Of a DNA stretch of 64,000 nt, positions 9,367-18,253 are shown one piece after another (within the stretch, counting starts at the first letter, position 1; each line of letters opens with the position of its first letter). This stretch comes from Streptomyces sp. DvalAA-43 (GTDB lineage Bacteria > Actinomycetota > Actinomycetes > Streptomycetales > Streptomycetaceae). The stretch lies in the NCBI RefSeq assembly GCF_900091725.1, contig NZ_FMBW01000012.1, positions 124,001-188,000 of the forward strand. Direction: 5' to 3'. Below the pieces are notes generated by a model that was not told the origin of the DNA, did no database searches, and worked only from the letters and a program-made list of their open reading frames with translations. The position numbers and the translations under genes are program-made.

Positions 9367-9711
9367 TCAGGGCTGGGCTGGTGTTCCGCCCGAGGCGTCA
9401 GGGGTGAAGGTGTGCCACAGGGCCGAAGGCCACAGGCTGGTCTGCAGTGCCACTTCGAGGCGGGCGACTGTGCCGAGATCTGGTAGTACCTCGCCGCGGG
9501 CGATCCGGCCGATGGTGTTGTGGGACATGCCGGAGAGGCGGGCTACGGCGCGGTCGCTCAGTGAGCGGTCTTTCATGACGGCAGCGAGTCTGCGGGCCAG
9601 GGCCACGCCGTAATGGGCGGTGAGGGGTGCGTCCGGCGCGAGGGTGACGTCCGGCCACTGGCCATGGGTCACGTGCTCTGCCGGGGCTGTGTGCCGGGGG
9701 TTGCGTGGCAT
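9367..9711 (-). CDS. XRE-family helix-turn-helix regulator
   Basis: A 114-residue protein. The ATG at 9711 is chosen because GGGGGTGGAG lies directly upstream; longer starts lack such a site. Residues 37-85 form a helix-turn-helix: LSDRAVARLSGMSHNTI then GRIARGEVLPDLGTVARLE, typical of Cro/CI-type DNA-binding proteins. The tail is short and has no sensor domain. It is divergent from the IS110 transposase, and a perfect 7-bp inverted repeat lies between them, so it may control that intergenic region. Confidence 0.75.
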   Translation of the reverse strand: MPRNPRHTAPAEHVTHGQWPDVTLAPDAPLTAHYGVALARRLAAVMKDRSLSDRAVARLSGMSHNTIGRIARGEVLPDLGTVARLEVALQTSLWPSALWHTFTPDASGGTPAQP

Positions 9712-9798
9712 CTCCACCCCCTTCGTGTTCCGTGACGGCGGCTGCCTGGTGGTCATCGTTCCGTCGCAGGTGCGAGGGCGGGCACTCAACCCACCGTT

Positions 9799-9814
9799 GG
9801 ACCATGTATGGTCC
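9799..9814. promoter_or_regulatory. Inverted repeat between XRE gene and transposase
   Basis: GGACCATGTATGGTCC is a perfect palindrome of two 7-bp arms with a 2-bp spacer. It lies 88 bp upstream of the XRE start and 79 bp upstream of the transposase start, a typical operator position. It could equally belong to the left end of the IS110 element. Confidence 0.45.
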
Positions 9815-9892
9815 ACTCGTGTGGGTGATGAGGGCACACCTGGGCGAGTGGTGCGTGGGCGGGATGCCGCTTACAAGGGAGGGCGAGTAGCC

Positions 9893-11140
9893 GTGGTTTC
9901 CGCAACGATGTACGCTGCGGTGGACTGGGCAGACCGGTGGCTCGACTGCGCAGTGATCGCACGGGACGGCACACGGCTCGGATTCCGCCGCGTCATATAC
10001 AAGAACACCTCCGACCCCGTCGCGGAGGTGCAGGATCTTCTGCGCTCCTGCAACCGGACCCGATGGCGCACCATCCCCATCGGGACGGAAGACCCCGACG
10101 GTCTTGTCTTCCAGGCCATGGAAGACGCGGGACTGACCGTCGTCGGTATCGAACCGATGCTCGCGGCCCGTACCCGCAAGGCCACCACGATGGGACTGAC
10201 GAAATCCGACCGGGCGGACGCCTACCTCCTGGCGGACATGCTCCGAACCGGCGGAGACCGATTCCGCCCCGTCCCCAGAAGCTCCCCCGAGGCACGGGCC
10301 GTCCGGGTCCTGGCACGGGCGCAGGTCGCGGCCGTCAAACGCCGCAGCCGTGCCCTGCACCAACTGCGCGCCGTGCTGGTCACCTACTACCCGGCCGCCG
10401 TCACGGCGTGGCCCCGCCTCACGCTGCGCCACGCCCAGGCCCGTGCCGTCCTCGCCGCCGCCCCCACCCCGGCCAGGGCAGCCGCGCTCTCCCGCACCGA
10501 ACTCGCCGGCATCCTTCGCGATGCCGGCCGGTGGCGGACCGTCGACGACGAAGCCGAACGCCTCAGCCTCCACTTCAGACGCCCGGCGCTGCGCACACAC
10601 CCCATGGTCGAGGCGGCCAAGGGCGTCGAGATGAGGGCCGTACTGGACACCCTTGACCATGCCTGCGATGCGGCCGTTCAGCTGTCCGAACAAGTTGCAG
10701 AGGCGTTCGGTGCGCATGCGGACGCTCTCGTCCTGCAGTCCTTCCCGGGCATCGGTCCGCTTCTCGGCGCCCGCATCCTCGGCGAAATCGGTGATGAGCC
10801 CGGCCGCTTCGCCACGGCCCGCAACCTGTGCGCCTACGCGGGCGTCGTGCCCGTCGTCTGGGCCAGCGGCCTTGCCCAGCGCACCTCCCACCGGCGCTTC
10901 GCCAACGAAACGCTGCGTGAGGCCATCTGGCAGGCGGCCTTCTGCTCGCTGACGAAATCACCCGGAGCGGCAGCCTTCTACCGCAGGCGCCGTGAAGGGG
11001 GCGAGAGCCACAACGGGGCCCTGCGGAACCTTGCGGCACGTCTTCTCCGGGCACTGCACCACTGCATGGCCACGCACCGGCTCTACGACGAAACCCTCGC
11101 CTTCCGGGACATCCACCCTGCCGAGAGCCGGGCCGGGTGA
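9893..11140 (+). mobile_element. IS110-family transposase
   Basis: A 415-residue transposase; the GTG at 9893 follows AAGGGAGGGCGAG. The N-terminal RuvC-like DEDD domain begins with AAVDWADRW (Asp at residue 11) and includes KSDRADAYLLADM around residue 105. The C-terminal Transposase_20 part has SFPGIGPLLGARILGEIGD and LCAYAGVVPV. Length and layout match full-length IS110 enzymes, so it may be active. IS110 elements lack terminal inverted repeats and use a bridge RNA encoded in a flanking non-coding end; here the 180 bp upstream is the likely place. Element boundaries cannot be set from one copy. Confidence 0.9.
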
Positions 11141-11307
11141 CAACGCACCGCGCCGGCACAGCACCCGGGGGCGGGAAAAGGGGGCGGGTGGACAGAGCGG
11201 GAGACGCCCAGACCATCTCGGGCCCCCGAGCCCCAGCGCGGGAATGGCGCCCGCAGCGCTGTCCGCCCGCCCCCGAACACCACTAGCCGAACGACTTCGG
11301 AGAACTC

Positions 11308-11916
11308 ATGATCGACGAAACCAATCTCGGCACCGTGTGCCGGCACCTGACCGACGAGGACCTCTCAGCCGGATTCTGGCAGGCCCATGCCAGGCGATGG
11401 GCCCGCCGAACCGCAAGACTGGGCACCGGCAGATTCCTGGATGCACCGGTCATCGAGCTCTACATAGCCGCAGAGGCTGCGGGACTGCCGCCGTCCGACG
11501 GCACACCCGACGACGTGGTCGTGCACGAGAACATCCTTGCTGCGGTGCTGGCCGCACATGCCGTGCTGGCCACCGTCGGCCGGGGGCACCGGCCTGGCGC
11601 ACCCGGCATAGGCGAAGCCATCGGCGCGATACCCCCTGACGTCCTGCGCGCTGAATCGCTGAAGCTGACCACGAAGCAGGTAGCGTGGAGTAACAGGACT
11701 GCCTTTACCCGCATCCTGGCGCACCTTCAGCGCGTCGAGCAAGACGTGGACTTGCGTACGGTGGCAGCCCTCGCATGCGGGGTACAGGGCCACAGAACGA
11801 TGCTGCGGACCAACCCCACCGGGCACGGGCCCGAAGTGGGACTGTGGTCGCCCACGTACGAGTTCAATCGCACGGCTTGTCTGGCACGGTGGCGGGTGGA
11901 GCGCGAAACTACGTGA
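11308..11916 (+). CDS. Hypothetical protein downstream of IS110
   Basis: A 202-residue protein starting at ATG 11308 with CGGAGAA 4 nt upstream. It is soluble and mostly helical, with no membrane segment or signal peptide. Middle residues such as DDVVVHENILAAVLAAH suggest amphipathic helices. I do not recognise the family. It ends about 110 bp from the convergent minus-strand DUF317 gene. Confidence 0.6.
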   Translation: MIDETNLGTVCRHLTDEDLSAGFWQAHARRWARRTARLGTGRFLDAPVIELYIAAEAAGLPPSDGTPDDVVVHENILAAVLAAHAVLATVGRGHRPGAPGIGEAIGAIPPDVLRAESLKLTTKQVAWSNRTAFTRILAHLQRVEQDVDLRTVAALACGVQGHRTMLRTNPTGHGPEVGLWSPTYEFNRTACLARWRVERETT

Positions 11917-12025
11917 CAGTGGCGCATCCTGTTTGCCGATCAGCGATTGGCCCGTAGGTGAGGTAGCAGGCCGTCGGGCTGGGGTGCACTGGTGTGCGAT
12001 GGCCCGTCACTCTGTTCCCTGGTGA

Positions 12026-13396
12026 TCAGCGTGGGCGGCTGACGGTTTGGCTGGGTTTGGCCACGGGTGCAGCCATGGCCGCGGTGGGAAGGCTCCTCGT
12101 ACGCACTCGAGTGGTGGCCTGGGGCAGGCGGGTGCCGGTTCCGTGGGCGAGGGTTTCCGACAGGTCGGCCAGCAGCGGGCTGGGGGTGTACGGAGATGCG
12201 GTGAGGGTCCAGGCGGCGTGGTCGGGGCTCGGGCCGGCCCAGATGGTCCAGGTGTCGAGGTTCTGGATGGGGTGTTGCGCGGCGAAGGCGTCGAATTGGA
12301 CTCCCGAGTCTCCGGCGGAGGACGTCCAGCGGATCCAGCGTCCGTCCACGGTGTGCTTCCACCCGGCATCGGAGAGAGGCTGCGTGGCGGCGGTGACGGT
12401 CTTCTCGTCCACCGGGGTGCCGAGGGCTGTGTCCCAGCCATCGTTGAAGGCGAGGTGATCCAGCAGGGCCTGCAGTACCGGGGCGGGGGTGGCGCCGGTC
12501 GCGGTGAGGACCCACATGCGTTCGGAGACCGGTGTTTCGTACGCCGCTACGGTCCAGGCGGTCTCCCGGGCGACGGCGTCGTGGATGTGCTCGATGCGCA
12601 GGGTCTGTTCCTCGTGGATGGCGTGGGTGGTCTCGTCTGACCAGGTGCGCCACTTCTGCCAGTCGCCGTGTGCGTCGAGGAAAGCGTCCAGGAGCGCGTC
12701 GTGGTCGCCGGCATCGGCGGCGTACGCGGGGACCGTCTCCGGCACCGGGAGGGATGCCTCGTGCTCGGCTGCCGGTGCTTCAAGCGAGGTTCGGGCTCCG
12801 GCGGCGGCGCGCTCCGTGTCCGTCATGGGTGCCGGTCCGGGGCGCATGGTGTCGCCGTGGGCCTTCTCGAAGGCGACCAGAGCCTGGGCCTGCGAGTCGA
12901 AGGTGCAGGCGACCTGCCGCAGGTGGTTCTCGCCGTGGAGATAGACGCTCTTGCCGCCACTGAGGTAGGTGCCGACCGCGACGGTGGTGTCACCGTCCTG
13001 GGCGTGGGCGTGGATGAGGAGGTGACCGTACTGGATGTCGTCGTAGATCTTCTGGGCCTGGTCGGAGACCTCACGGATGTCGCTGCGAGTGCACCAGGAC
13101 ATCGGGTAGTTGGCCCAGGTCCATTCCTCGTCGATCGCCTCACGCAGTTTCGGTGCGATCTCGGTGGTGATCCCCTCGGCGTTCAGGGCCTGGGCGGCCT
13201 TCTCCGCCCAGTACGGCTCCTCACGGTCGATGCGGGCCAGCACGAGGATGTTCTCGGCAACCGCGACCCAGCCGTCGGCCTCCAGAGCCACGTGCGCGAC
13301 GTGGGCCTGGGTACCGGTCAGGGAGGCGGTCACGGCACTGGAGTGGGCAGGGTGGCTGTCGAGCCGCACGTGCGCGTCGAGGGACGAGGTGGTCAC
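12026..13396 (-). CDS. DUF317 domain-containing protein
   Basis: About 456 residues. GTG 13396 is preferred; a TTG lies one codon earlier at 13399. The C-terminal part contains a DUF317 repeat, with WIRWTSSAGDSGVQFDAF near 355-375 and TWTIWAGPSPDHAAW near 387-402 followed by an LLADLSETL helix. The N-terminal 180 residues are a separate region (WVAVAENILVLARIDREE). The middle is Pro/Ala-rich. DUF317 proteins are Streptomyces-specific, often on plasmids, with no established function. It is the last gene of the minus-strand array and is larger than the other DUF317 proteins in the window. Confidence 0.75.
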   Translation of the reverse strand: MTTSSLDAHVRLDSHPAHSSAVTASLTGTQAHVAHVALEADGWVAVAENILVLARIDREEPYWAEKAAQALNAEGITTEIAPKLREAIDEEWTWANYPMSWCTRSDIREVSDQAQKIYDDIQYGHLLIHAHAQDGDTTVAVGTYLSGGKSVYLHGENHLRQVACTFDSQAQALVAFEKAHGDTMRPGPAPMTDTERAAAGARTSLEAPAAEHEASLPVPETVPAYAADAGDHDALLDAFLDAHGDWQKWRTWSDETTHAIHEEQTLRIEHIHDAVARETAWTVAAYETPVSERMWVLTATGATPAPVLQALLDHLAFNDGWDTALGTPVDEKTVTAATQPLSDAGWKHTVDGRWIRWTSSAGDSGVQFDAFAAQHPIQNLDTWTIWAGPSPDHAAWTLTASPYTPSPLLADLSETLAHGTGTRLPQATTRVRTRSLPTAAMAAPVAKPSQTVSRPR

Positions 13397-13459
13397 CAAG
13401 GTGTTCTCTCTTCTGCCGGTGGCCGGACTGCGGAGGTCCGGCCACCGACGGGTTCGGGG

Positions 13460-14575
13460 TCAACGGGCGTTGCGGGCGGTGAGTGGAGCCGTGGTCCGCG
13501 GGGGACCGGCCCGGGGCGCTGCCGCGGACTTGGTGCGTGTGGGGTTGTCCGTCGGCGGGGGCGAGGCGGCGTGCTGCCAGCGCGTCCGCACCGCGGAGAG
13601 GTCGGCGAGCGCGCGGCGACTGCCGACGACGAGCTGATACGGCGTGGTGGCCGGGTCGCCGGCGTATGCCTCGATACGCCGGCCGGCGTGGTGCGCGGTC
13701 GTAAGGACGGAGCGTTGGAGGACGCGCTCGCCCCAGTGCTCCGGCGATCCGGACGTTCCTGCGAGGAGATCGAGCAGCTCCCTCGGCCTGGCACCGGTGG
13801 TGAGGAGACCGCGGTGCTGCGCTTCCCACAGGACCGTCATGCGGTCGACGGGGGTGCCGCGGCGCGTCAGAGCGGTCAGGCACTGCCACAGTCCGGCGTG
13901 CAGAGAGTGGGTGAAGTCGCCAGGGGTCAGCCATCGCATCCGACCGACGCTGCTTGCGTGCAAGGTCGAGGTCGCGAGCAGCAGCCTCTCCTCGTCGAGG
14001 GCCTCTTCGTCATGGTGGATGGCCGTCGGCGGTGCCGGGGTGCGGGGCATGGATCCGGCGTGGGGCGGGAACCGGGCGGCGATGTCGTCCACCACGACGG
14101 TGAGGTTCTCTGCTTCGGCGAGGGTGGTGGTCACGCGCTGCGGGAGTGAGATGTCCACAGCGGTACGCATGAGACGCTGGGCGGCAGCGGCGAGTCGACG
14201 ACGGGAGTGTTCTGCCTCGACTATCCGGGCGTAAGCAGGCGCGTGCCGGGCCGATGGGCAGACCTGGATCAGGGTCTGCAGGTAGAGAACGGACAGTCCG
14301 CGCGCCTGGTCGCGGGCGGCGGCAAGCACCTGGTCGAGCCATTTCGTGGTCGTGGCGTGCTCGACCGGGTCCGGGACCGGCAGCGAGAGGATCGTGGCGA
14401 ACAGCGCGGTGTGCGCGGCGGTGGAGAACGAAGCGGGGGCGATCCCGGTCACGTCGTCGAGATGCCGCGGATCGAGCAGGAGCGCGCCGAGGAGCGCCTG
14501 CTCGATGTGGAACACCGGATGCGGCGGCGGAACGGCGTCAAGGTCGTCTGCTTCGGGGTCGGGAGTACGGGGCAT
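13460..14575 (-). CDS. DnaB N-terminal-like domain protein (no ATPase domain)
   Basis: A 371-residue protein. Residues 22-60 (FHIEQALLGALLLDPRHLDD) match the N-terminal helical domain of replicative DnaB helicases. A second similar unit lies near 190-250 (DEERLLLATSTLHAS, HAGLWQCLTALTRRGTPVD). No Walker A or RecA-like core follows, so it is not a helicase itself. It may bind DnaG or DnaB and modulate replication of the element, which is inference. Its ATG overlaps the methyltransferase stop by one base. The C-terminus is Pro/Thr/Arg-rich and disordered-looking. Confidence 0.75.
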   Translation of the reverse strand: MPRTPDPEADDLDAVPPPHPVFHIEQALLGALLLDPRHLDDVTGIAPASFSTAAHTALFATILSLPVPDPVEHATTTKWLDQVLAAARDQARGLSVLYLQTLIQVCPSARHAPAYARIVEAEHSRRRLAAAAQRLMRTAVDISLPQRVTTTLAEAENLTVVVDDIAARFPPHAGSMPRTPAPPTAIHHDEEALDEERLLLATSTLHASSVGRMRWLTPGDFTHSLHAGLWQCLTALTRRGTPVDRMTVLWEAQHRGLLTTGARPRELLDLLAGTSGSPEHWGERVLQRSVLTTAHHAGRRIEAYAGDPATTPYQLVVGSRRALADLSAVRTRWQHAASPPPTDNPTRTKSAAAPRAGPPRTTAPLTARNAR

Positions 14576-15837
14576 CAGGCGGCCAGGGTGAAGTCGTCGG
14601 GATTGAGGGGAACGCCCAGGTGCGGGGCGAGCAGGTGGCCCGCGAGCAACGGGGGGACGGCGTTGCCGATCTGCGAGAACTGCTGGCCCTTGTTGCCTGC
14701 CCAGGGGTAGGTCTCCGGGAACGTCTGCAGGACGGCGGCCTCGGGGGCGGTGATCCGGATCGGGTCCGGGACAGGCTCTGGCCCCGCCTCAGCCTGCTGG
14801 GTGGCTGGGGGTTCGGCAATCCAGGTGCACTCATTCGCGCGGTGCCCGAAGAACAGCGTCCCCGCCGGCTCGGAAAGCGGCCGGACGGTGGCGTGGGCCT
14901 GGTTGTTGCTCCGCAGGGACCAGGACCAGCGGTGCGCCTCGCAGATGCACGGCGCGAGACCGGTCGCCGTGCAGCTCTCGTGGGTGCTGCGCCGCGCCGC
15001 CCGGCGGGATGGTGGGACGACACGGTCCGATCGTGGTGTCCATGTGCCGCGGTCGCGGGCGTTGGCGAGCGTTTTCCGGGAACCGGACGGGAAGGGTTCG
15101 GGGCCGCCGCCGGGACCTCCCCCCGCACACACGGTCGGAACGGGCTGGTCGGTGGCGCCCCAGCCGAGCGCCTGGGCCATCGACACCCACTTCTCGCGGC
15201 CCGGCCCGAAAAGGCTCTCCGGCTCGGGATACCGGGCGTGTGTGGGCGGCGGGGGCTCGGCGGTACGGGTACGGGAAGCGAGCAGAATCGCCCGCTTGCG
15301 TGTCTGCGGCACGCCGTAGTCGGCAGCGTTCAGGATCCCGGTCCAGACCGAGAATCCCCAGCTCCGGAGGATCGCCGCGTACTGCCTCCACAGCGGCAGG
15401 ACGTCCGGGACCTCCTCCATGGCGACCCACTCGGGCTCGCCGACCACGTTCAGTGCGCGGAGGTACCGCATCGGTTCGGCGGCCAGAAGACTGCGCGCGT
15501 CCCGGCAGGAGGCGAGGAGCCTCTCGCGGGTGTCGCGGCCCGCGGCGAGGTCGGCGACAGCCGTGTGGACGAGTGGCTGGTCCAGCAGCCCGAGGCGCTT
15601 GCCGGCCATCGACCATGCCTGGCAGGGCGGGCTCGCCAGCACACCCCAAGCCCGGCCGACGAACGGATGAACCGGGTAGAGGGCGACATCGGTGCGTATG
15701 GTCTGCAGCCGCGCGGCGGCGCGTGTCTTGCAGGCCCATTCATCCCATTCCAGACCCACATCCCGGACACCCAGAACGGCCAGAGCGTGGCTCCAACCGC
15801 CCGGACCCGCGAACAGATCAAGAACGAGTCCCCTCAT
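14575..15837 (-). CDS. DNA (cytosine-5) methyltransferase
   Basis: A 420-residue C5 methyltransferase with motif I DLFAGPGGWS (7-16), motif IV ASPPCQAWS with catalytic Cys72, motif VI EEV at 141-143 (ENV in most relatives), motif VIII QTRKRA (178-183), and motifs IX/X QIGNAVPPLLAGHLLAPHLG near the C-terminus. The target-recognition region between VIII and IX is Gly/Pro/Arg-rich. It transfers methyl from S-adenosylmethionine to cytosine C5. It sits in a three-gene overlap chain with a PAPS-reductase-like protein (ATGA overlap) and the DnaB-N protein. No partner restriction endonuclease is adjacent, so it is probably a solitary protective methylase. Confidence 0.92.
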   Translation of the reverse strand: MRGLVLDLFAGPGGWSHALAVLGVRDVGLEWDEWACKTRAAARLQTIRTDVALYPVHPFVGRAWGVLASPPCQAWSMAGKRLGLLDQPLVHTAVADLAAGRDTRERLLASCRDARSLLAAEPMRYLRALNVVGEPEWVAMEEVPDVLPLWRQYAAILRSWGFSVWTGILNAADYGVPQTRKRAILLASRTRTAEPPPPTHARYPEPESLFGPGREKWVSMAQALGWGATDQPVPTVCAGGGPGGGPEPFPSGSRKTLANARDRGTWTPRSDRVVPPSRRAARRSTHESCTATGLAPCICEAHRWSWSLRSNNQAHATVRPLSEPAGTLFFGHRANECTWIAEPPATQQAEAGPEPVPDPIRITAPEAAVLQTFPETYPWAGNKGQQFSQIGNAVPPLLAGHLLAPHLGVPLNPDDFTLAA

Positions 15838-16769
15838 ACGGCCAGCCCGAAATCATCCTGCGAGGGATCTGCTTCGGAACCGCGGCACGCCCATGGTGAG
15901 CAGCCATCGGTAACGCCCAGCTCCAGCTCCTCGGCGTTGGTCCGCGCCGTATCGGAATCCGCCTGGAGTGCCGCCCATTCGGCGGCGGTGACATGGTCGA
16001 TGGGGGCTTCGCCGAGCGGAACGCGGGAGCGGTGGAGGTACGCCTCGCCCAGCAGCCGGTTCCCACTGGCATTTGCTCGGGCGTTTCCGTTGCGGATGGC
16101 CTTGTCGAATTCCACCACGTCCGCCCACTCGGCCGGTGAGTTGTCCCTGATGTTCCGCCACTGCGCGTTGCCGTGGAATGGACACCCAAGACAGCTCGAT
16201 TTCGGGGTGTCGGCCAGCCCCAGAGACGTGAGGTAGCTGATGCAGTCCGTGCGCGACCAGTTCATGTCGACGATCAAGGGATGCCGGTTGCGCATGTACT
16301 GGACATCGGCGTCCTTGGCGCGATGGAATTCATCGGTGGAGATTCCGACCCACTGCTCGACGAAGACACCCTTGGGTATCCGGGCCGGATAGGGGTATCC
16401 GAGAATGTCTCGGACCTGTCGTTTGATCGGCTTTATCTTGTATTCGCCTGTACACTGGCGCCGGGTCATTCCCGGCTTCCCGTCCTTGTTGAGAATGTAG
16501 AGAGGCATCGAGGCGAATCGGTGCTCCGGGTCGAGGGCGTCCCTGCGGATGTTCCCGGAGGAGACGCGAAGGACCGGAATTCCGGCAGGTTCGGCTATTT
16601 CCTTTTCGAGCCGGTCAAGGTGACGGTAGACGGCAGCGGGTTCCCAGCCGGTGTCAGCGAAAATCGCGTAATCGACTCTGGGGAGAACACCGTTGGCTGA
16701 GAGTGCTAGAAGCGTGCTGGACTGGATTCCGGCGCCGAGCGACAGAATGCGGTGACGGGGGTGAGGCAA
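15834..16769 (-). CDS. PAPS-reductase-like PP-loop protein
   Basis: A 311-residue protein starting at TTG 16769. The PP-loop SLGAGIQSSTLLALS is at residues 10-24, followed by an FADTGWEPAAVY segment typical of COG0175 proteins. Conserved-looking cysteines occur in RRQCTGEYKIKPI near 104-116 and SSCLGCPFHG near 191-200, which could bind a metal or Fe-S cluster as in DndC-like relatives. The substrate is unknown. Such proteins are frequent in phages and plasmids. Its ATGA overlap with the C5 methyltransferase suggests a shared role in nucleic-acid modification, but no dnd partner genes are present, so phosphorothioation is unlikely. Confidence 0.75.
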   Translation of the reverse strand: MPHPRHRILSLGAGIQSSTLLALSANGVLPRVDYAIFADTGWEPAAVYRHLDRLEKEIAEPAGIPVLRVSSGNIRRDALDPEHRFASMPLYILNKDGKPGMTRRQCTGEYKIKPIKRQVRDILGYPYPARIPKGVFVEQWVGISTDEFHRAKDADVQYMRNRHPLIVDMNWSRTDCISYLTSLGLADTPKSSCLGCPFHGNAQWRNIRDNSPAEWADVVEFDKAIRNGNARANASGNRLLGEAYLHRSRVPLGEAPIDHVTAAEWAALQADSDTARTNAEELELGVTDGCSPWACRGSEADPSQDDFGLAV

Positions 16770-16811
16770 GAGGAAAAACTCCGGGAAATACGAGGGAAGG
16801 GGGCTGTGGAC

Positions 16812-17339
16812 TCAGCGGTGCCGCGGCGGGGCCGTGGAAGCGGTGGCGGGCGCTGGCGGGGTGGTGGAAACTGCGCGGTCCCGGGCTGCCTGGAGGCGCT
16901 CGGCGGTGGACACCCACTTCGCTCCTTCCGCACACTGCACCGGCACCCTCGCCAGCAAGTCGATGGCGACAGCAACGCGTTGGGCGGGTGAAGGCCCGAC
17001 GAAGACGGGCTTGGCGGAGCGCAGAGCGGCAATGCGCGCGTTCTCCGCCTTGCGGGCAAGAGCAGCCGACAGCTCACCGGAGACGACCTGGACCGACTCC
17101 GCGACAAGGCCCAGGTGCGCCAGAGCCTGGCGTCCCTCTGGCCGGGCACACGCCGGCTGCTTGGAAAAGTGCAGGAAGAGGAAGAGGGCTCGTTTGGCGA
17201 GGTCCTGGGCCGTCATGATGTCCAGCGCCTGGTGGGACCAGCTCGTCGCTGGTTCGCTCCGCAGCGTTGTGCACAGGGCGGCGGCATCCTTGCCGAGCAA
17301 GGCAAGGTCGAGGGCGATCGTGGTCTCGCTGTCACTCAT
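16812..17339 (-). CDS. Hypothetical helical protein
   Basis: A 175-residue protein. ATG 17339 overlaps the trpA-like stop by 8 bp, indicating coupled translation. It is Ala/Leu-rich and helical throughout (ALFLFLHFSKQPACARPEG, SVQVVSGELSAALARKAEN) with a Pro-rich tail. There is no signal peptide or membrane segment. The family is not recognised. Its length and composition are like those of other small helical accessory proteins in the window. Confidence 0.65.
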   Translation of the reverse strand: MSDSETTIALDLALLGKDAAALCTTLRSEPATSWSHQALDIMTAQDLAKRALFLFLHFSKQPACARPEGRQALAHLGLVAESVQVVSGELSAALARKAENARIAALRSAKPVFVGPSPAQRVAVAIDLLARVPVQCAEGAKWVSTAERLQAARDRAVSTTPPAPATASTAPPRHR

Positions 17340-18144
17340 GGGCTGAGTCCTCGGCGGGCGCACTGACGGCGGTGGCGAAGTCGGCGACGAGAGCGGCTGC
17401 TGCTTCACGGCCGGCCGATGTGAGGGCGCCCACGATGGGGGAGCCGACCATGACACCGTCGACCAGCGGCGCGACGGACCGGGCGAGGGCCGGGGTGGAG
17501 ATACCGATGCCCGAGACGACCGGCAGCGGTGACGCCCTCCGCAGCCTCCGGACCGACCGGGCCAGGCCCTCAAGGTCAACAGGACCCTGGTAGCCGGTGG
17601 GCTCGTGGGCGGCTGGGGCGTAGAGCCACCCGGACGCCGACGCGCACACCTCGTCGAGTTCGTTGTCTGCGGTGTGCGGGGGCACAAGCCGTGGAGAGGA
17701 GAGGCCGGTCTTGGTGAGCATGGCCGCCCAGGTCCCGGCCACGGAGTCGGGCAGGTCGACGACCATCACCCCGGCGGCCCCGGCCGACTTCATGTCACGG
17801 GCGAACAGACGAGTCCCGTACCGGGCGACGGACTCCCAGTACGCCATCACGACGACCGGGGCGCGTGAGGCGGCGTGCGAGACCGTGTCCACCACATCGC
17901 GCACACGAGTGCCGCGGGCCAGTGCCTCGTGGTAGGCGGAGGTGATGACCGGACCGTCCAGGACGGGTGCCCGGTGCGGGACACCGATCTCGAAGAGGTC
18001 GGTGCCACTCTCGGCGAGCACATCGATGGTGCGCCGCTCGGCGTGCGGGGCCATGAGTCCGGCGGGCAGGAACACACCCAATGAAGCCGAAGAAGAGGAA
18101 CGCAGGTGGGTGCTGAGCGAGGTGCGGGTGGGCAGTAGAGACAA
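17332..18144 (-). CDS. Tryptophan synthase alpha subunit homologue (orphan)
   Basis: 270 residues, close to the usual 260-270. TTG 18144 is preceded by TAGGAAG. The TIM-barrel signature is present: FEIGVP with Glu52 and VLDGP with Asp63, matching the two catalytic acids (Glu49 and Asp60 in E. coli). SGIGIS and GVMVGSPIV match the phosphate-binding loops. The usual FSDPLADG reads HRAPVLDG, so the region between the acids has diverged. There is no trpB, trpC or other biosynthetic gene nearby. It lies in an operon of element accessory genes. It may cleave indole-3-glycerol phosphate to indole or use a related substrate; which one is inference. Confidence 0.8.
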   Translation of the reverse strand: MSLLPTRTSLSTHLRSSSSASLGVFLPAGLMAPHAERRTIDVLAESGTDLFEIGVPHRAPVLDGPVITSAYHEALARGTRVRDVVDTVSHAASRAPVVVMAYWESVARYGTRLFARDMKSAGAAGVMVVDLPDSVAGTWAAMLTKTGLSSPRLVPPHTADNELDEVCASASGWLYAPAAHEPTGYQGPVDLEGLARSVRRLRRASPLPVVSGIGISTPALARSVAPLVDGVMVGSPIVGALTSAGREAAAALVADFATAVSAPAEDSAHE

Positions 18145-18253
18145 TCGGGCTTCCTATCAAGGGGTGTTGAGGATCCTTCTGCCACCGCGGGGTGAAAGCC
18201 GGAGGTCAGAGGCGTACCGCAGTGTCGGGCTGCCGGGTACACGGCGCGCATGG

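Noticed and set aside
12668..16236. Two long plus-strand frames opposite the DnaB-N and methyltransferase genes
   Set aside because: The minus strand carries recognised motifs throughout (C5 methyltransferase, DnaB-N), so the plus frames are antisense shadows.
15834..16769. DNA phosphorothioation (dnd) system
   Set aside because: Only one PAPS-reductase-like gene is present; no DndA, DndB, DndD or DndE partner is visible.
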